This document shows positions 6,614 to 13,633 of a stretch of 28,488 bases of DNA, one piece after another. The stretch comes from an archaeon (GTDB taxonomy: Archaea; B1Sed10-29; WALL01): positions 1-28,488 of the forward strand of contig JAUVIW010000002.1 of assembly GCA_030592525.1 (NCBI GenBank). Direction: 5' to 3'. Within the stretch, counting starts at the first letter, position 1. Every line of letters begins with the position of its first letter. A program made the translations under genes and the position numbers. The notes below the pieces were generated by a model. That model saw only the letters and a list, made by a program, of their open reading frames with translations. It did not search any database and had not been told where the DNA came from.

Positions 6614-7294
6614 TCACAGTGATTCCAGGTTTTTCCTTATGGTGTCCAAGTCCATAGTGGTCACGACCACAGGGATTTTCTCGACTTCGCTGATTTTTCT
6701 GGCGACAGGGTCGTCAAGCTTTTCCAGGCCGTGGTAAATCACGAGTGAGGGCTTGAGCTTGGTAACGCGTATGGCGACCATCGGGCTCCTGCCCGTGGCA
6801 ACGCGAGTGAACACAACCGCGCGGTTGGTGGTGGGCCCATAGATTTTTGAGAACTCGTCCACCGGCAGCTCGAGAATAGCACGCAAGGAGTCCACGATGG
6901 AATACCCGAGCACGGTTGTCACGGAAATCTTCCTCTTGTTCGTGATAATCTTCCCGCCGACAGCCTCGATTATCCTTTTGGCTGCCACTGGCTCGGCAAA
7001 CTCGTCGAGCTCGAAGGCATCCGTCTGCTCTGTGTGCGAGAGCTTCTTGAGTATCCACCCTCCTTCCTTGGCATCCAGGTCAATGAGTGCATCCACGAAC
7101 CTTTTGACGACGCCTATGCCCGGCGACTTCCTGCGGTTACTCTCGTAGTCGCTGATTGTTGACGGCGTGATCTGCAAATGGCTGGCCAGCTGTGTTTGCG
7201 TGATTCCGAATATCTCGCGCCACTTTTTCATGCTGGCTCCCGGGTTCGTGGAGAGGGATATCTCTCCCGCAATTGTTTTCTTGACAGAATCCAT
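6614..7294 (-). CDS. HTH-type transcriptional regulator of the family next to archaeal HMG-CoA synthase (MJ1545-like)
   Basis: The 226-residue protein has an N-terminal Xre/Cro-type helix-turn-helix at about residues 22-70, including WREIFGITQTQLASHLQ and TPSTISDYESNRRKSPG. A C-terminal alpha/beta domain of about 120 residues follows, probably a sensor or dimerisation part. It resembles the archaeal COG1395-type regulator that sits beside HMG-CoA synthase in methanogens. A TTG at 7315 extends the frame, but the TATA box at 7317-7327 lies about 28 bp from the ATG at 7294, and a start at 7315 would lie upstream of the predicted transcript. It leads the HMG-CoA synthase-thiolase-DUF35 operon, so regulation of isoprenoid synthesis and of itself is a reasonable inference. 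The ligand is unknown. Confidence 0.82.
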   Translation of the reverse strand: MDSVKKTIAGEISLSTNPGASMKKWREIFGITQTQLASHLQITPSTISDYESNRRKSPGIGVVKRFVDALIDLDAKEGGWILKKLSHTEQTDAFELDEFAEPVAAKRIIEAVGGKIITNKRKISVTTVLGYSIVDSLRAILELPVDEFSKIYGPTTNRAVVFTRVATGRSPMVAIRVTKLKPSLVIYHGLEKLDDPVARKISEVEKIPVVVTTMDLDTIRKNLESL

Positions 7295-7316
7295 GGGGTT
7301 AACTGAGGCAAACAAG

Positions 7317-7327
7317 CTTTATATAAT
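7317..7327 (-). promoter_or_regulatory. TATA box for the HTH regulator / mevalonate operon
   Basis: The minus strand reads ATTATATAAAG here. Its centre is about 28 bp from the ATG at 7294, so a leaderless or near-leaderless transcript is predicted. No second TATA box is evident in the 87 bp between the regulator and HMG-CoA synthase, so this promoter probably serves the whole operon. Confidence 0.6.
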
Positions 7328-7349
7328 TATCGTATCCAGGTTCGCTCAT

Positions 7350-7802
7350 TCACGAAGGCAAAATGACGTCCACTGTGAACTCGTGCTCTATGGGTGGTGA
7401 GCCTTCCATGGTTACTATGGCTGTGACCGCCTGTTTCCCGAGCTGTGCCGTGCTCTTTATTTCCGGCTGCAGTGTGGCTTTCTTGCTCTCATCCGGCTGT
7501 ATAAGGCTTATTTCGCTCTGGTCGCCTTTTATCACGTTGCTGGCAGGCACCCTGATGGTTATGTCCTTTGCTGGCTTGTCACCGATGTTCTTTATTGTCA
7601 CCGTGACTTCCCATGTGCCGGCTTGCCTGCCCTGCTCTGGCGCGTCGAATGATGCCTCGAGCGTGCCTTTTGGTGCAAGGATGGGGGAGACAAGGTCGTT
7701 GAACTCCCAGACCGTAACGCCAACGCTAACAACCAATACCAGTATGCCTATCACCAGGCCGATGCTGAGCACGTACTTCTTGGATAGCGTGGGGATTTCA
7801 AT
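7350..7802 (-). CDS. Membrane-anchored protein with CARDB/Ig-like ectodomain
   Basis: The protein has one N-terminal transmembrane helix (LSIGLVIGILVLVVSVGVTVW) and then a single beta-rich domain of about 100 residues. Its pattern (WEVTVTIKNIGDKPAKDITI ... GKQAVTAIVTMEG) is typical of CARDB/NEW3-type adhesion folds on the outer face of the membrane. The first conventional start is GTG at 7772, which would begin directly at the helix. The frame continues upstream as EIPTLSKKY, a basic cytoplasmic flank, back to an ATT at 7802. That codon is 25-26 bp from the TATA box at 7824-7831 and follows GGTGATC by 7 nt. I list the longer form as the likelier one. Function is unknown; envelope structure or binding is an inference. 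Confidence 0.72.
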   Translation of the reverse strand: MEIPTLSKKYVLSIGLVIGILVLVVSVGVTVWEFNDLVSPILAPKGTLEASFDAPEQGRQAGTWEVTVTIKNIGDKPAKDITIRVPASNVIKGDQSEISLIQPDESKKATLQPEIKSTAQLGKQAVTAIVTMEGSPPIEHEFTVDVILPS

Positions 7803-7823
7803 CGTTTGGGATCACCAATTACC

Positions 7824-7831
7824 TTTAAATA
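7824..7831. promoter_or_regulatory. TATA box in the 7803-7876 divergent intergenic region
   Basis: TTTAAATA on the plus strand (TATTTAAA on the minus) is centred 25-26 bp from the ATT at 7802, predicting a minus-strand transcript starting there. The palindromic core TTTAAA might also serve the plus-strand gene at 7877, although a second A/T box (7854-7864) is also present. Confidence 0.5.
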
Positions 7832-7876
7832 GCTGTAGCCATTAATTCACCCGTAATATAAAAAAGAAGTGGTCAC

Positions 7877-8530
7877 GTGGCAGCGAAACCAAAGATACTT
7901 CAGGTCGTCGCGGACATGCGCGCCGAGGGAATGAGTGATGACCAGATCATCGGTAATCTCCGCCAGCTCGGCTTGACAGATGACCAAGTGAAGCAGATAA
8001 TGAAGGTCGCTGACCAGGACATTTACTCGAAGTTCAAGCGTGAGATGGCGAACTTCGTGCAGGAAAAGATAAAGAAGAGCCAGCAGCTCATCAACGACAT
8101 GGTCGACAAGTCCATCGAGTCCAAGCTCGACGTAATCAAGGGCTCTGTCACCGCTGACACAGAGAACACTGTCGGCGAGTTCGCGAAGACCGTGAACCAG
8201 AAAGTCGCGGACATGGGCCTTGCCGTGAAAAAGGTGCGCGAGGAAAACCTCCGGATTATCGAGCAGCAGAAGCTCAACCGCGTGGACATCGACACCTTGC
8301 TATCAGGCCCAACCAAGATACGCCTCGCAATATCAATGGTCTTCCTCGGGTTTGGGGCCTTGCTCCTCTTGTACACTGTCTTCATGGTGTTCCCGCCCGT
8401 AATCACCCTGGACTTCTCTGACATCAAGACCGGCGTCGTCCTGTTGGCAACAGGGGGCATCCACGCTGCTGCCGCATTGTTCTGCATGGTGATCGGAGTC
8501 TACTTCTCCGGCAAGCCCGGGCGCACGTAA
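7877..8530 (+). CDS. Two-span membrane protein with N-terminal helical module and coiled coil
   Basis: The 217-residue protein has three visible parts. Residues 5-48 form a small helical module (MRAEGMSDDQIIGNLRQLG ... IMKVAD). Residues 50-140 are mostly charged and helical, probably coiled coil. Two hydrophobic spans follow at about 149-172 and 185-210. There is no signal peptide, so the long helical part should be cytoplasmic and tethered by the C-terminal hairpin. The start is GTG at 7877. The same N-terminal module occurs in the protein at 10986-11591. I do not recognise the family. A scaffold or sensor at the membrane would fit, but that is speculation. Confidence 0.8.
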   Translation: MAAKPKILQVVADMRAEGMSDDQIIGNLRQLGLTDDQVKQIMKVADQDIYSKFKREMANFVQEKIKKSQQLINDMVDKSIESKLDVIKGSVTADTENTVGEFAKTVNQKVADMGLAVKKVREENLRIIEQQKLNRVDIDTLLSGPTKIRLAISMVFLGFGALLLLYTVFMVFPPVITLDFSDIKTGVVLLATGGIHAAAALFCMVIGVYFSGKPGRT

Positions 8531-8533
8531 ACC

Positions 8534-8541
8534 TTTATATA
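8534..8541 (+). promoter_or_regulatory. TATA box for the YIP1-family gene
   Basis: TTTATATA lies just after the stop of the upstream gene. The start site predicted about 26 bp downstream (near 8564) leaves a leader of roughly 15 nt with GAGGTG at 8565-8570, 7 nt before the ATG. This unit is therefore leadered rather than leaderless. Confidence 0.6.
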
Positions 8542-8577
8542 TCTCTCTTTGGTTGTCTACCCCAGAGGTGTTTCATT

Positions 8578-9285
8578 ATGCTAAGTAAATTTAAGGACGC
8601 TATACTCTCACCAAAAAAGGCTGCCAACAAGATTGCAGCCAAAACAGACATCGGTGACGGGGTAAAAGTGCTGTTAGTTGCCTCACTTATCATACTGGTT
8701 GTGAACGCTGTTCTGACAACTATCGCAAACTTCGTGGCGGGTATTGTCGGCCTTGTCTTTGGCAACAACACCCTCCTCGCCAACGCGATAGGTGGCCTGA
8801 TCGGCACCATACTCGGCGTGATTATATTGGTACTTCCCGCGCTTATCTTCGCCATCATCATCAGCTTCATTGCAATCGGAATCATCTGGGGAATCTGCAA
8901 GCTGCTTGGGGGCAAGGCCCCGTTCGGCAAGTACTACGGTGCAATGCAGTACGCTAGTGGCGCTGTGGGCATATTGTCGACAACCGTGACCGGCTTGCTC
9001 GCCATTGTCACCGCGCTGTTCATCGGCTTCAGCCCGGCAATAGGTGGCTTGGTTGCAATGGTCATGATGATACCGTCAATGCTCGTGTCGCTCTATGGAT
9101 TTTACGTAACCGTAATCTTCACGCGCGAGGTCCAGAAGATGAGCACCATCAAGGCACTGATAGCCGTGCTGATACCTGCTCTCATCATCATCGGCCTCCT
9201 CGTTGCGATGATAGCATTGTTGGTGGCTATCTTTGGCGCTGCGATTCTTGGCGGCATGGGCGCAGGCCCGATACCCCTATCCTAA
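8578..9285 (+). CDS. YIP1-family polytopic membrane protein
   Basis: The 235-residue protein begins with a short amphipathic segment (MLSKFKDAILSPKKAANKI), then has five or six hydrophobic spans between about residues 28 and 228. The N-terminal motif L-SPkKa, the short polar loop GGKAPFGKYYGAMQYAS after the third span, and the overall length match prokaryotic YIP1-domain proteins. Their function in archaea is not known. GAGGTG precedes the ATG at a good distance and the gene has its own TATA box. A hairpin terminator begins within its stop codon, so it looks like a single-gene unit. Confidence 0.78.
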   Translation: MLSKFKDAILSPKKAANKIAAKTDIGDGVKVLLVASLIILVVNAVLTTIANFVAGIVGLVFGNNTLLANAIGGLIGTILGVIILVLPALIFAIIISFIAIGIIWGICKLLGGKAPFGKYYGAMQYASGAVGILSTTVTGLLAIVTALFIGFSPAIGGLVAMVMMIPSMLVSLYGFYVTVIFTREVQKMSTIKALIAVLIPALIIIGLLVAMIALLVAIFGAAILGGMGAGPIPLS

Positions 9286-9314
9286 GGGCTTGGCAGCCCT
9301 TACCCTTTTTTATT
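9284..9314 (+). terminator. Hairpin plus T-run terminator
   Basis: AAGGGCT at 9284-9290 pairs perfectly with AGCCCTT at 9295-9301 across a 4-base loop and is followed by a run of T. It ends the YIP1-family gene. The T-rich tail (TTTTTATT at 9307-9314) also sits 26-29 bp from the next ATG, so it may double as the TATA element of the methyltransferase gene. Confidence 0.65.
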
Positions 9315-9339
9315 CCCCTTTAGTGCCAACTATCCCCCT

Positions 9340-9858
9340 ATGGTCTACAATCCCATGGAGGACTCGTTCCTCCTGGAAAAGGCAGTTAAGCAGTGGGCGC
9401 GCGGAAAAGTGCTTGACATCGGCACTGGCAGTGCCATCCAGGCACTCGCTGCGAAGGGCCTCGGGCTGGATGTGCTTGCTGTTGACATTGACCCCGAAGC
9501 AGTGGAAGCGGCCCGCGCAAGAGGCATCCGCGCCATTAAGTCTGACCTGTTCAGCCAGGTAACAGGCAGGTTCGACACAATCATATTCAATCCCCCTTAC
9601 CTCCCTGACTGCAAGGAGGCGCCGCACATTGCTTTGGACGGCGGCCCGACCGGCCGCGAAGTGCTCGACCGCTTCCTGAAGCAGTGTCCCGAGCACCTTG
9701 CGCCCGGCGGGCAGGTGCTCTTCGTGCAGAGCACCATCACCGGAATCGGTGCCACAGAACAAAAGCTTGCCTCTTTGGGCATGGGGTATGAAATAGCTGA
9801 ATCCCAAAAGATACCATGGGAACAGCTGGTAGTTTACAGGGCATGGTGTGAAAAGTAA
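9340..9858 (+). CDS. HemK-type N5-glutamine methyltransferase (aRF1-modifying)
   Basis: The 172-residue class I SAM methyltransferase has the EDS motif near the start (residues 7-9), the SAM-binding DIGTGSA at 26-32, the acidic VDIDP at 48-52, and NPPYLP at 84-89, which defines HemK/PrmC and eukaryotic Mtq2. In archaea this short single-domain form is expected to methylate the glutamine of the GGQ motif in release factor aRF1. The bacterial N-terminal substrate domain is absent, as is normal for archaea. The stop overlaps the DRG GTPase ATG by one base (TAATG), linking termination and GTPase functions in one unit. The exact substrate is inferred. Confidence 0.9.
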   Translation: MVYNPMEDSFLLEKAVKQWARGKVLDIGTGSAIQALAAKGLGLDVLAVDIDPEAVEAARARGIRAIKSDLFSQVTGRFDTIIFNPPYLPDCKEAPHIALDGGPTGREVLDRFLKQCPEHLAPGGQVLFVQSTITGIGATEQKLASLGMGYEIAESQKIPWEQLVVYRAWCEK

Positions 9859-10955
9859 TGGCCGCAACCGAACGCATAGCAGAGCTCGAGGAAGAGCTGA
9901 AAACGACAAAATACAACAAGGCCACTTCCAAGGCTGTCGGCCTGCTCAAGGCCAAAATCGCCCGCCTGAAGCGCGAGGAAGAGGTCGCCGCGAAGAAGTC
10001 CGGCGGCGGAGGCCTGTCCTACGCCGTGAGGAAGTCTGGTGACGCCACTGCGCTGCTCGTGGGCTTCCCGTCAGTCGGAAAAAGCACGCTTCTCAACCGC
10101 CTGACGAACGCTGACTCCAGAGTGGCAGCGTACGAGTTCACTACGCTTGACGTCATCCCCGGAATGCTTGAGTACAAGGGTGCCAAAATACAGCTGCTTG
10201 ACGTTCCCGGAATCGTTTTGGGCGCCGCGACCGGAAAAGGCCGCGGAAGGGAAGTCTTGTCCGTAGTCCGCAACGCGGACCTGGTCATAATCCTGGTGGA
10301 CGCGCGCAAGCCCGAGCAGGTGCTAAGGATCCGCGAGGAGCTTTACAACGCGAACCTCAGGCTGGACCAGCACCCCCCGGACATCTCCATCAAGAGGAAG
10401 GTGATGGGTGGCCTGCACATAACGAGCGCTTTCAAGCTCACACACCTCGACGAGGACTTTGTCAAGCAGGTGCTTGCGGAGTACTCCATCCACAATGCGG
10501 ATGTCGTGATACGTGACGATGTTACGGTGGACCAGCTCATCGATGCAGTGGTCGGCAACCGCAAGTACGTCCCTTCGCTAGTCGTGCTCAACAAGAGTGA
10601 CCTCCTGTCCATTGAGGAGCTCTGGGACGCCAACCACAAGGTGGGCAAGTGCCTCATACTCTCTGCGGAAAAGGACGGTGACCTCACAGAGATAAAGGAC
10701 TCAATCTTCACCACCCTCAAGTTCACGCGCGTCTTCATGAAGCGCATTGGCGAGGAGCCTGACATGAAGGACCCGCTCATCATCACGGGCATCCCAACCA
10801 TCCGCGCTGTCTGCCTGGGAATCCACAAGGACTTCCTGGAAAACTTCAATTACGCCAAGGTTTGGGGCACGGGCGCGAAGTTCGACGGCCAGACAGTCGG
10901 CTTGGACCACATAGTCCATGATAGTGATGTGGTTGAGATCCACAACAAGCGCTGA
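9858..10955 (+). CDS. DRG-family (Obg superfamily) GTPase with TGS domain
   Basis: The 365-residue protein is a developmentally-regulated-GTP-binding-protein homologue. An N-terminal charged helix (residues 1-48) precedes the G domain: G1 GFPSVGKS at 69-76, the switch I segment AYEFTTLDVIPG at 91-102, G3 DVPG at 115-118, G4 NKSD at 245-248 and G5 SAEKD at 269-273. The C-terminal TGS domain occupies about 290-364. The S5D2L insertion typical of DRG lies between G3 and G4. Archaeal and eukaryotic DRG proteins associate with ribosomes and are thought to assist elongation. All GTPase motifs look intact. Confidence 0.95.
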   Translation: MAATERIAELEEELKTTKYNKATSKAVGLLKAKIARLKREEEVAAKKSGGGGLSYAVRKSGDATALLVGFPSVGKSTLLNRLTNADSRVAAYEFTTLDVIPGMLEYKGAKIQLLDVPGIVLGAATGKGRGREVLSVVRNADLVIILVDARKPEQVLRIREELYNANLRLDQHPPDISIKRKVMGGLHITSAFKLTHLDEDFVKQVLAEYSIHNADVVIRDDVTVDQLIDAVVGNRKYVPSLVVLNKSDLLSIEELWDANHKVGKCLILSAEKDGDLTEIKDSIFTTLKFTRVFMKRIGEEPDMKDPLIITGIPTIRAVCLGIHKDFLENFNYAKVWGTGAKFDGQTVGLDHIVHDSDVVEIHNKR

Positions 10956-10963
10956 TTTATATA
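10956..10963 (+). promoter_or_regulatory. TATA box for the gene at 10986
   Basis: TTTATATA begins at the last base of the DRG stop codon region and is centred about 26 bp before the ATG at 10986, predicting a leaderless transcript. Confidence 0.6.
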
Positions 10964-10985
10964 CTTCTTTTTCCTTGTCCTGCGC

Positions 10986-11591
10986 ATGGGTGAGGAAGTC
11001 GACCTAAGCAAGATGGGTGATATCGGAGAGCCGGCAGCCCCTGCGCCAAAAATGCAGAAGGGTGACAATGCCGTGATGGTTCGCCAAATTAAGGCCTTGA
11101 TTAAGCAGGGCCACGCGCACCGTGACATATCCAAGTCCTTGCGCGTGTTGGGCTTCACTTATATTGACATAGAGAAGATTCTTGCCCAGGCTGATGCCGA
11201 GCTCTATGACGCGACCCACAAGAAGTTTGACTACAAGACCGCTGTCATCATCGGCGCTGCTGTTATTCTCGTGCTCGCCGCTGTGGCAATATTCGGCGGC
11301 TTTACGCAAACAGGTGCGGTGGATTGTGGTGATGACACGTTCTGCTCGAACAAGCTTGTTTACTGCGAGGAAGGGCTTTACGAGAGTGCATTCACTGGTG
11401 TTAGGCACGAGTATGACATCAGGCGAGAGGCGGCATCATGCCGATTGACAGAAACAGTCATCGAGTCCTCGCTGCCCTCGGAGTTTCAAGGCATGAGCAT
11501 GGTCTGCATTTATCCGTTTGCCAACGGCATTGTGGACACGAGCGACCGCTACGGCCCTTGCACTGGCCCATTGGCTGATGCTCACAAGTAG
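10986..11591 (+). CDS. Single-span membrane protein with N-terminal helical module and Cys-rich ectodomain
   Basis: The 201-residue protein has an acidic/Pro-rich start, a helical module at about residues 28-72 (ALIKQGHAHRDISKSLRVLG ... ILAQAD), one transmembrane helix at about 85-105, and a C-terminal domain of about 95 residues. That domain has six cysteines (114, 120, 127, 152, 174, 192), so disulfide bonds on the outside are plausible. The helical module aligns with that of the protein at 7877-8530. The ATG is 26 bp from a TATA box, so the start is secure. The last 10 bases overlap the convergent gene at 11582. I do not recognise the ectodomain. Confidence 0.78.
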   Translation: MGEEVDLSKMGDIGEPAAPAPKMQKGDNAVMVRQIKALIKQGHAHRDISKSLRVLGFTYIDIEKILAQADAELYDATHKKFDYKTAVIIGAAVILVLAAVAIFGGFTQTGAVDCGDDTFCSNKLVYCEEGLYESAFTGVRHEYDIRREAASCRLTETVIESSLPSEFQGMSMVCIYPFANGIVDTSDRYGPCTGPLADAHK

Positions 11592-12310
11592 CGTGCGAGC
11601 ACAACGCGGCCCACGAGCACAACAAGGATGATTATGATGAGCAGCTCAATCCATGGCGCCCCGCCGACAGTGAGCAGCGTATCGCCTGAAGCGTAATGCG
11701 TTTCGCCATCGAACTCATACGACACCTCCACACCAATCCTCTCCTGGCCGTCAGCGCTCTCGCGGGCGGTAACCTCCTTGACCACCGTCCTTTTTTCGCC
11801 TGGCCCCATGCTCGTGAACAGCTCTTCCCAACCACTGTACATTTCGTAATTGCTTTCCGCACCGAGCATTATGCTGATGTCGCCCTTCACATTGTAGAGC
11901 GTTGCGTCGCCGACATTTTCAACCGTGTACGAGAGCTTCGTTGTCTCTCGCGGGCTGATTATGCTTGGCTCCACCTTGACATCCGTAAGCCTGAACCTCG
12001 GCTCTTCCACGTTGATGGTTGCCGAGCCCTCGCCCGAGCGGACCTCATACTCGCCTGCGAATGGAGGCGCAGTGAACTTGACTGTTGCCTTGAAAGGCAC
12101 CCCGTGTGCGAGTGTGTCCACGTAGACCACTTGCACCTGGTCCATGAACTCCAATTCTATTTGGTGCTGGTTCGTGGGGCCTGATGTATGGAACTCAACC
12201 TCAAACTTCTCGTCAGTGTAAACGTGCTTCTGCACTGTTTCCACTGTTGATGCTGCTGCAACAGTGAGCAGCAGCAAGCTAATAACCAGGGTTATTGTAG
12301 CCTTCGTCAT
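11582..12310 (-). CDS. Secreted, C-terminally anchored CARDB-like surface protein
   Basis: From the ATG at 12310 the protein has 242 residues: a signal peptide (MTKATITLVISLLLLTVAAA), two beta-rich domains, and a C-terminal transmembrane anchor (IELLIIIILVVLVGRVVLARYL). The second beta-rich domain, LTDVKVEPSIISPRETTKLS onward with VENVGDATLYNVKG, looks like CARDB. The frame extends further upstream, but GGTGA five bases before this ATG and the clear signal peptide fix the start. The gene begins inside the last 32 bases of the upstream secreted protein gene, so the pair should be co-translated. A role in the envelope or cell surface is likely; the partner and ligand are unknown. Confidence 0.8.
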   Translation of the reverse strand: MTKATITLVISLLLLTVAAASTVETVQKHVYTDEKFEVEFHTSGPTNQHQIELEFMDQVQVVYVDTLAHGVPFKATVKFTAPPFAGEYEVRSGEGSATINVEEPRFRLTDVKVEPSIISPRETTKLSYTVENVGDATLYNVKGDISIMLGAESNYEMYSGWEELFTSMGPGEKRTVVKEVTARESADGQERIGVEVSYEFDGETHYASGDTLLTVGGAPWIELLIIIILVVLVGRVVLARYL

Positions 12311-13622
12311 AGTATTCACCTTCCTGCTTCTTTTTGTTCCACCAGTACAGCCCACCAAGCACAACAAGCAGCCCTATTGCCGCTATGCCCGGGAGCGACG
12401 TGATGAACTCAATGATTATCTCTGTGATGCCCTTTGGCTCCGGCTTTTCAGCCTCAGGGCACTCAACACCCTCAAGCGCCGTGATCTCCTTTTCCGCGTC
12501 CTCTGCGTACTCCACCGCGTTTCGGTACTCCTTCCTTGCGCTGGGGTAGTCAAGCGAGCCATAGTGCTCGTTCCCTATTGTGTACGCTTCCCTTGCTTTG
12601 GTGTAGCTCTTGTTCAGCTCGTCGAACGATGCGGCGTCAGGCGCCTTGAGCTTTGTGGAGCATTGCGACAGCTTGTTGATGATGGCCGATGCCTTTAGCT
12701 CGAGCGCGTTCACTTTTTCGACTGCTTCTGTGCGCAGTGAGACGATGTCGCTCTGGCTTCCGAACTCGGTGTAAACAGTGTACACGAGCTGCGCGTCCTC
12801 CGCAAGCTTTGCGTCAGAGATGGCCACATCCAGCCATGACGCCTTCCACTCGCCGACGAGTGTCTCGAGCTCGGGGAAGGTTCCGGGCACGTTTGGTATC
12901 TGGAGGTTCGCCGCGAAGGACTGCGCTGTGTTCCTTTCTGTTATGTCATTGCTGTCGTCAGCAGCGAAAGCGCCCGCCTGCTGCACGAAGCTACCGCGGT
13001 CCTCCTCGTAAATGTTTCCCGTGCTTACTATTGCCTTGATGTCCCCCAGCATTGCGGCGAATCCGGTCCGCCACGCAATGAAGTCGTCCCATGACGACGC
13101 CGAGTTCAGCAGCGAAGTCTCTTTCGCGCGCACTTCCACTATGCTTTCCACCGCGCTGTCCAACGCGTTTTCGAGCTGGGTTGCGCTTGACACCAATCGG
13201 TTGGTCGGAGCCGCAAAATCCGCAGGCAGGTCACCCTTGTAGTTGCCTATGAACTGCTTCGCGTTCGTGACGTCTGACAGCATGGCGTTGAAGGACGATT
13301 GCTTTGCGGTTGGGTAGGAGTCCTTGCTCCGCTGGAACGCCACCTGCTGCAAGGCGTAGTGGACCCTGAAAATCTCGAGTGTGCCCCCGTCCTCAATTAT
13401 GCCCCCGCTCATTGCGACCGGAACCCAGACGTTATCGAACTCCACCACCCAGTATGAGTCATTGCCAACAACCGTGGGGTAGTTTGGGCTGGAGCTTGCC
13501 GCGACAGTGATGTCCGGGAACCTATTCTGTGCTAAGGCGACCGCCTTGCTAAAGCTGATGTCATCCTGCGCTGCTGCCAGCGCAAGCAATAAAAGCGCGG
13601 CGACCACAAAATACCTCTGCAT
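12279..13622 (-). CDS. Secreted helical protein with C-terminal membrane anchor, function unknown
   Basis: The 447-residue protein has a signal peptide (MQRYFVVAALLLLALAAAQ), an N-terminal alpha/beta region of about 100 residues that may be a PepSY-like or adhesion fold, and a long Ala-rich helical region up to about residue 390. Part of the helical region (about 345-385, SYTKAREAYTIGNEHYGSLD) looks TPR-like. A transmembrane helix (GIAAIGLLVVLGGLYWW) and a basic/Tyr-rich cytoplasmic tail follow. GTG at 13625 is an alternative start, but ATG at 13622 is favoured: the TATA element at 13646-13654 lies about 27 bp upstream, predicting a leaderless message. It forms a two-gene unit with the CARDB protein at 11582. 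I do not recognise the family. Confidence 0.78.
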   Translation of the reverse strand: MQRYFVVAALLLLALAAAQDDISFSKAVALAQNRFPDITVAASSSPNYPTVVGNDSYWVVEFDNVWVPVAMSGGIIEDGGTLEIFRVHYALQQVAFQRSKDSYPTAKQSSFNAMLSDVTNAKQFIGNYKGDLPADFAAPTNRLVSSATQLENALDSAVESIVEVRAKETSLLNSASSWDDFIAWRTGFAAMLGDIKAIVSTGNIYEEDRGSFVQQAGAFAADDSNDITERNTAQSFAANLQIPNVPGTFPELETLVGEWKASWLDVAISDAKLAEDAQLVYTVYTEFGSQSDIVSLRTEAVEKVNALELKASAIINKLSQCSTKLKAPDAASFDELNKSYTKAREAYTIGNEHYGSLDYPSARKEYRNAVEYAEDAEKEITALEGVECPEAEKPEPKGITEIIIEFITSLPGIAAIGLLVVLGGLYWWNKKKQEGEYYDEGYNNPGY

Positions 13623-13633
13623 CACTCGCTACT

